Shown: in pieces, positions 15,188 through 18,351 of the stretch
Layout: each line of letters opens with the position of its first letter
Position numbering within the stretch: the first letter of the stretch is position 1
Source: Deltaproteobacteria bacterium
GTDB lineage: Bacteria > Myxococcota > UBA796 > SXON01
NCBI GenBank assembly: GCA_947483545.1
Contig: CANKNP010000060.1
Coordinates: 1-18,351 of the forward strand
Reading direction: 5' to 3'
DNA length: 18,351 nt
The notes under the pieces: generated by a model
Seen by the model: the letters and a program-made list of their open reading frames with translations, nothing else
Database searches by the model: none
Told to the model about the DNA's origin: nothing
Made by a program: the position numbers and the translations under genes

Positions 15188-16021
15188 ATGATCGTCCTTC
15201 TCCCCATCCTGGTCACCCTGGTCAGCGCCGCCCTCGCCGCCGACCCCGTGCTCTACGACAGTGACGCCTGGGGTGCCATCGCTCGCGTCTCGGCCGACAG
15301 CGGGCGGGCGCAGTGGGATCTGCTGCCCCTTCGCCTCGCCGATTTGATCCAAGGGGCGACACCTACGGTGGTGGGCGCCAACCAGCCGCGAACAACCTGC
15401 GAAGCGCCAACCATCAACGCCGGCGCGCGGGACGCCGTCAGCCGCGCGGAGAAGCACATCGCGTACCAGGAGTGGGCCCCGGCCGGCGCAAAATCGGTCC
15501 TGGACGAGGCCAGCGCCGCGCAGTTGAGCCTGCCGTCGCTGACCGTCGCGGTCGGTCCGGGACCTACCGTGCAGACGCTCCCGGTCATCGTAGGCGCGGC
15601 CAGCCCCGCGGCCACCGTGATCCCCGATGCGCTCGCGGCGAGGTCGCCCCCCGTCGGGGAGCTGCCTGTCTCCGCGCAGGCTCGGGCAGCGAACCGTCAG
15701 CGGGCGGGGCGCGCGCTGGTCTCCTCCGGCGTGTCGCTCTTCGCCGTGGGTGCGATGGGCGCCGTCGTGGGGTGGGTCGGCGTGCTGAACCAGGGGTCCG
15801 CGGTCGAGGGGGAGACGCCGGAGGAGGGGCGGGCCCGCCAGGTGCGAGCGGACGCCATCCGGCCCTGGGCCACACGCTCGACGTTTGTGGCGGGGGCCGG
15901 GGTGGCCCTTGTGGTGACCGGCTTCGTGGTCCGCGGGCCTGCCCCGGGCGCGCCGGTGGCCACGGTGGGGGCGGCGGTGAGCCCGGGCCAGGCGATGGTG
16001 ACGGTGCGGGTGGAGCGCTAG
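15188..16021 (+). CDS. Secreted/membrane protein of unknown function
   Basis: A protein of 277 residues. The start at 15188 opens directly into a signal peptide (MIVLLPILVTLVSAALA, cleaved before ADPVLYD); the 26 codons upstream in frame are Arg/Pro-rich and unlike a real N terminus. The mature part has a helical segment (DAVSRAEKHIAYQEWAPAGA then KSVLDEAS) reminiscent of a single TPR-like hairpin, and two hydrophobic stretches near the C terminus (LVSSGVSLFAVGAMGAVVGW and FVAGAGVALVVTGFVV) that look like paired membrane helices. Many Myxococcota genomes carry proteins of this layout, but I cannot name a family or function. The gene lies downstream of the headless MopE gene on the same strand with a 109-bp gap. 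Codon use looks normal for the window. Confidence 0.75.
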   Translation: MIVLLPILVTLVSAALAADPVLYDSDAWGAIARVSADSGRAQWDLLPLRLADLIQGATPTVVGANQPRTTCEAPTINAGARDAVSRAEKHIAYQEWAPAGAKSVLDEASAAQLSLPSLTVAVGPGPTVQTLPVIVGAASPAATVIPDALAARSPPVGELPVSAQARAANRQRAGRALVSSGVSLFAVGAMGAVVGWVGVLNQGSAVEGETPEEGRARQVRADAIRPWATRSTFVAGAGVALVVTGFVVRGPAPGAPVATVGAAVSPGQAMVTVRVER

Positions 16022-16073
16022 CGAGGGTGACCCAACGCATCGCGCTGCTCGCCATGAGCACGACTGGGCGCCT

Positions 16074-16499
16074 GTGGAATGCTGCCACAGCATCGAATGG
16101 CGGCGAGGGTTCATCTCCCGGATGTCGGTGGTTGCGACGCGGCTCAAGGATTTCCTCAGGCGGTGGAGGCCGGACGAGGGCCCCGTCCCCATCATCACCT
16201 GCCTCGGAGAGCCGCTCGCCATCGACGCCTCGGGCGGGCGGGTGGCGTTGCTGAGCACAACCTCGGAGCCGACCCCGTACGACAGCGGAGAGGGCGGTGG
16301 CTACTACCTCGCTGACGTCACCACGATCGACGTATGGCACCTGGGCACCGGCGCGCGTCTGCTGGCCAGCCTGCCGTTGGGCAAAGCGGACGGGGTGGCG
16401 CTCACGTTCAGTGCGGACGGCAGCCACCTGCTGCTCACGCGCAAGGGCGCCAAGCCCGAGGAGATCGCTCTGCCTACGGCTCCGAAATCTCCTGGATGA
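16074..16499 (+). CDS. Small WD40/beta-propeller-like protein, possibly a remnant
   Basis: A 141-residue frame with a GTG start at 16074 and an in-frame ATG at 16122; neither has a clear ribosome binding site. Residues about 35-135 (LAIDASGGRVALLS, TIDVWHLGTGARLLASLPLG, VALTFSADGSHLLLT) read like one to two blades of a WD40-type propeller: 'D-x-WdlxTG' then 'V-x-F-S-x-DGxxLL'. A complete propeller needs six to seven blades. The N-terminal part (IEWRRGFISRMSV) looks like an interior segment of a longer repeat protein, and the frame is open upstream of the GTG to about 16026. I favour the 3' remnant of a larger gene, but a functional short protein cannot be excluded. Confidence 0.5.
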   Translation: MECCHSIEWRRGFISRMSVVATRLKDFLRRWRPDEGPVPIITCLGEPLAIDASGGRVALLSTTSEPTPYDSGEGGGYYLADVTTIDVWHLGTGARLLASLPLGKADGVALTFSADGSHLLLTRKGAKPEEIALPTAPKSPG

Positions 16500-16630
16500 G
16501 GCCGGAGATCCGGGGCCACCTTGGGCAAGCTCGCCACGCCCGCCGGATTCCCAGCGGCGTACCACGGCCCGCGCCGGCGGCCTGGCCCCCGGGCGCGCCG
16601 CCCCTCCCACTTCGCCACACGACCATGTAA

Positions 16631-16694
16631 CAATACTGAGCCCCTCACTTTTGTTCGGTCGTGATCCCGAAGGGAGTCCACCACTTCGGGATCA
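16631..16694 (-). repeat. Dispersed hairpin-plus-box element, copy 2 (inverted)
   Basis: On the minus strand an 11-bp stem (plus strand TGATCCCGAAG 16662-16672 with CTTCGGGATCA 16684-16694), whose 11-nt loop contains GGTGGA, is followed by the box at 16660-16631, shared with 14227-14256 in 28 of 30 positions. The hairpin ends 20 bp before the start of the copper-enzyme-like gene at 16715, so in this copy it could also lie in that gene's 5' leader. The stem sequence differs from copy 1 while the pairing is kept. Confidence 0.7.
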
Positions 16695-16714
16695 TCTCCG
16701 AATAGAATCCCCCC

Positions 16715-17620
16715 ATGCTCTTCCTGCTGCTCGCCTGCGCCCCCGCCCCCGCGGACTCCGCTCCGCCCGTCGATATCCGCGAGTCGAGCGACCTCGCCGT
16801 GCCCGACATCGGCGTGCAGCTCACGATCGGGCCCTTGGAGGTCCCCGCGGGCGAGGAGCGGTACCTCTGCAAGGTCGCTCGGCTCCCGAACGCCGAACCC
16901 CTCGACGTGATCGCGCTGGAGCACTCAGCCAGCACGTCGATGCACCACTTCAACATCTGGGGGCTGCTCGCCGGTCCGGAAGAGGCCGAAGGGGATTGTG
17001 ACGAGCTTTGGGCGGAGACCAGCATGGATTTGGCGTCCCCGCTGTACGCCTCGCAGGAGCCGTATTTCTACGGTGAGTTTCCAGACGGTGTCGCTGGGCA
17101 ATTTCCCGCGGATCAATTGGTGCTCATTGAATACCACGTGATCAACCCAACCCAGACCGTGATGATTGTCGAGGGCACGTTCAACGCCTGGGCGGCCGAG
17201 CCGGGTACGATCGAAACGTACGCCAACGGGATCTACGGCAGCATCGACGAGATCACGCTCCCGCCGCACGAAGAGACCGTGCTGTCGGAAAAATGCTACC
17301 TCGATGTCGATGTAGAGGTGTTCGCGCTCGGCTCCCATTTTCACAGCCGGGGCGTGCTGTTCGAGATCTTCGGCTTGGACGAGACCGGCGAGGCGAGCGA
17401 CCTGCTCTATTCCAACACGGATTACGAGTCCCCTGCCCTCTTGCTCCGGAGCGACGATCCCCTGTCGATTTCAGCCGGCGGCGGCTTTGAATTCCGCTGC
17501 CATTATCAGAACGACACCGATGTCACGATCACCGCCGGCGAGAACAGCGACGACGAGATGTGCATGATGGTCGCGATCTATTACCCGGACCAGGGATTTT
17601 TGAGGTGCCGAGCGGAGTGA
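16715..17620 (+). CDS. PHM-like copper type II monooxygenase-fold lipoprotein
   Basis: A protein of 301 residues. LFLLLAC ending at C8 is a lipobox with an unusually short signal. A stop codon lies three codons before the ATG, so no longer start exists. The body shows the pattern of peptidylglycine alpha-hydroxylating / dopamine beta-monooxygenases. H77 and H78 (MHHFNIWG) with H141 (IEYHVINP) form a CuH-type site. H208 and H210 (GSHFHSRG) with M282 (DDEMCMM) form a CuM-type site. C262 and C283 match a conserved disulphide next to the Met ligand, and C194/C298 could be a second. With all six ligands present, an active copper oxygenase exported to a membrane surface is likely, but the substrate is unknown; related folds also serve non-catalytic roles. 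It converges on the next gene, with 6 bp between the stop codons. Confidence 0.8.
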   Translation: MLFLLLACAPAPADSAPPVDIRESSDLAVPDIGVQLTIGPLEVPAGEERYLCKVARLPNAEPLDVIALEHSASTSMHHFNIWGLLAGPEEAEGDCDELWAETSMDLASPLYASQEPYFYGEFPDGVAGQFPADQLVLIEYHVINPTQTVMIVEGTFNAWAAEPGTIETYANGIYGSIDEITLPPHEETVLSEKCYLDVDVEVFALGSHFHSRGVLFEIFGLDETGEASDLLYSNTDYESPALLLRSDDPLSISAGGGFEFRCHYQNDTDVTITAGENSDDEMCMMVAIYYPDQGFLRCRAE

Positions 17621-17626
17621 GGAAGG

Positions 17627-18351
17627 TCACTCACACGCCGCGAAGCTCAGTTGCACACACTCGGTGCCGCCCCCACACACATCGAGCGAAAACCCGTCCG
17701 GACAGGTGTACCCGTCGGTCTCCCCCAGGTAGAACCAATCTCCGAGGGAGAGATCTCCGGTCGAGAATACGATGTTTCCGGCATAGTCGGCGGCTTGCAT
17801 GTCTGCGTCCGTCGCCAGAGAGCCGGCGGGAAACGGCCCGGCGATGTCTGCACCAAACCCGGCGACACTGCCCTCGTTGTAGCCCAGCACCTCCACGACG
17901 TGTTCTCCGGACGGTAATGAAGCCGCGCTCACGAACCAGGAGTTGAACGGCGACTGGTCGGAGGAGAGGTTCTCGTCCAGAACCACGCCGTCTACCCGGA
18001 TGCTGTAGTGATTGTCGCCGGCGGCCCCCACCAGGTAGTCCGCCGCGCTGGGGAGATCGACACACGTCGCGACGCCCACCCAGGTGTTGAGCGGCGACTG
18101 GCCATCTCCGGCAGGCCAGACGCCAACGTCGTTGAGCCGGGAGGTCCAGAACGGGTCCACGGAGGTGGCACCGCCGGGGTACTTCGCGCCCGCCCATCCG
18201 TAGGCGGTGCTGTCGGCGGCCAACTCCATGTCCGAGGGCGTGCCAGTCAGGGTCGCGGCCTCGGTTGTTCGAGCCACGCAGATGTCGCCGTTCGGAGCGG
18301 CCTCGTACCCGTCCGGGCACGCACAACTGGACGGGGTGCCGGTGTCGGTCA
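17627..18351 (-). CDS. Secreted Cys-rich protein with a beta-sandwich-like domain, C-terminal part
   Basis: The frame enters from beyond the right edge; 241 residues are visible. It begins TDTGTPSSCACPDGYEA, an EGF-like Cys segment preceded by an Asp/Thr linker typical of secreted Myxococcota proteins. A domain of about 150 residues follows (AYGWAGAKYPGG, TWVGVATCVDLPS, HYSIRVDGVVLDEN, EVLGYNEGSVAGFGADI). The VDG...N...LPSGEHVVEVLGYNEG...FGADI pattern is like jelly-roll domains that bind ligands or glycans. The end is another Cys cluster (YTCPDGFSLDVCGGGTEC). A GTG at 18277 would give a 216-residue protein without a signal peptide, but the good coding continuation upstream shows that the gene starts outside the window. 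Function is unknown. Confidence 0.75.
   Translation of the reverse strand, partial: TDTGTPSSCACPDGYEAAPNGDICVARTTEAATLTGTPSDMELAADSTAYGWAGAKYPGGATSVDPFWTSRLNDVGVWPAGDGQSPLNTWVGVATCVDLPSAADYLVGAAGDNHYSIRVDGVVLDENLSSDQSPFNSWFVSAASLPSGEHVVEVLGYNEGSVAGFGADIAGPFPAGSLATDADMQAADYAGNIVFSTGDLSLGDWFYLGETDGYTCPDGFSLDVCGGGTECVQLSFAACE

Overview
This is a GC-rich stretch that most likely comes from a Myxococcota (former deltaproteobacterial) genome. The main clue is the 1,523-residue surface protein at 2901-7472, which ends in a MYXO-CTERM sorting tag (Gly-Cys motif, hydrophobic helix, RRRR). Supporting clues are MopE-type and thrombospondin type 3 (TSP3) Asp-rich repeats, several lipoproteins, a Ser/Thr-kinase stub, Cys-rich 'CGDxxCDxxExC' and 'CACPDGY' motifs, and many intergenic repeats between otherwise independent genes.

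Layout. 1-604: a PIN toxin (cut by the window edge) and its excisionase-type antitoxin, minus strand, with a promoter/operator carrying a 13-bp direct repeat. 605-1230: gene debris, with a short-chain dehydrogenase 5' stub on plus abutting a fibronectin-III-like fragment on minus. 1231-7472: a two-gene minus-strand operon. The upstream gene encodes a secreted beta-helix / 13 x MopE / TSP3 / MYXO-CTERM protein. The downstream gene, overlapping or nearly so, encodes a beta-barrel / TSP3 / OmpA-C outer-membrane protein. The junction is spanned by a 16-bp inverted repeat (15/16 paired). 7533-8909: a divergent B12-type radical SAM enzyme. 8921-9110: a hairpin repeat overlapping a MopE fragment. 9198-13621: selD, and upstream of it on the same strand a large lipoprotein with seven Ig/PKD-like modules and an unrecognised C-terminal domain.

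13691-15078 is a repeat-rich, gene-poor segment: a kinase 5' stub, a 52-bp tandem repeat, a dispersed hairpin-plus-box element, a 62-65-bp hairpin repeat array and a headless MopE gene. 15188-16021: a secreted/membrane protein of unknown function. 16074-16499: a small WD40-like ORF. 16631-16694: the second, inverted copy of the hairpin-plus-box element. 16715-17620: a copper-monooxygenase-like (PHM fold) lipoprotein with all expected copper ligands. 17627-18351: a partial secreted protein, convergent with it.

How the genes may work together. The firmest functional unit is the 2901-7472 / 1231-2904 pair. A MYXO-CTERM surface protein coupled to an OmpA-domain barrel recalls the TraA/TraB outer-membrane-exchange layout of Myxococcus, although the ectodomain here is quite different. 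The window is also rich in potential metal-binding surface proteins: MopE-like repeats in three places and a PHM-like enzyme. A copper connection is only an inference. No phage, IS transposase, CRISPR, rRNA or tRNA was recognised.
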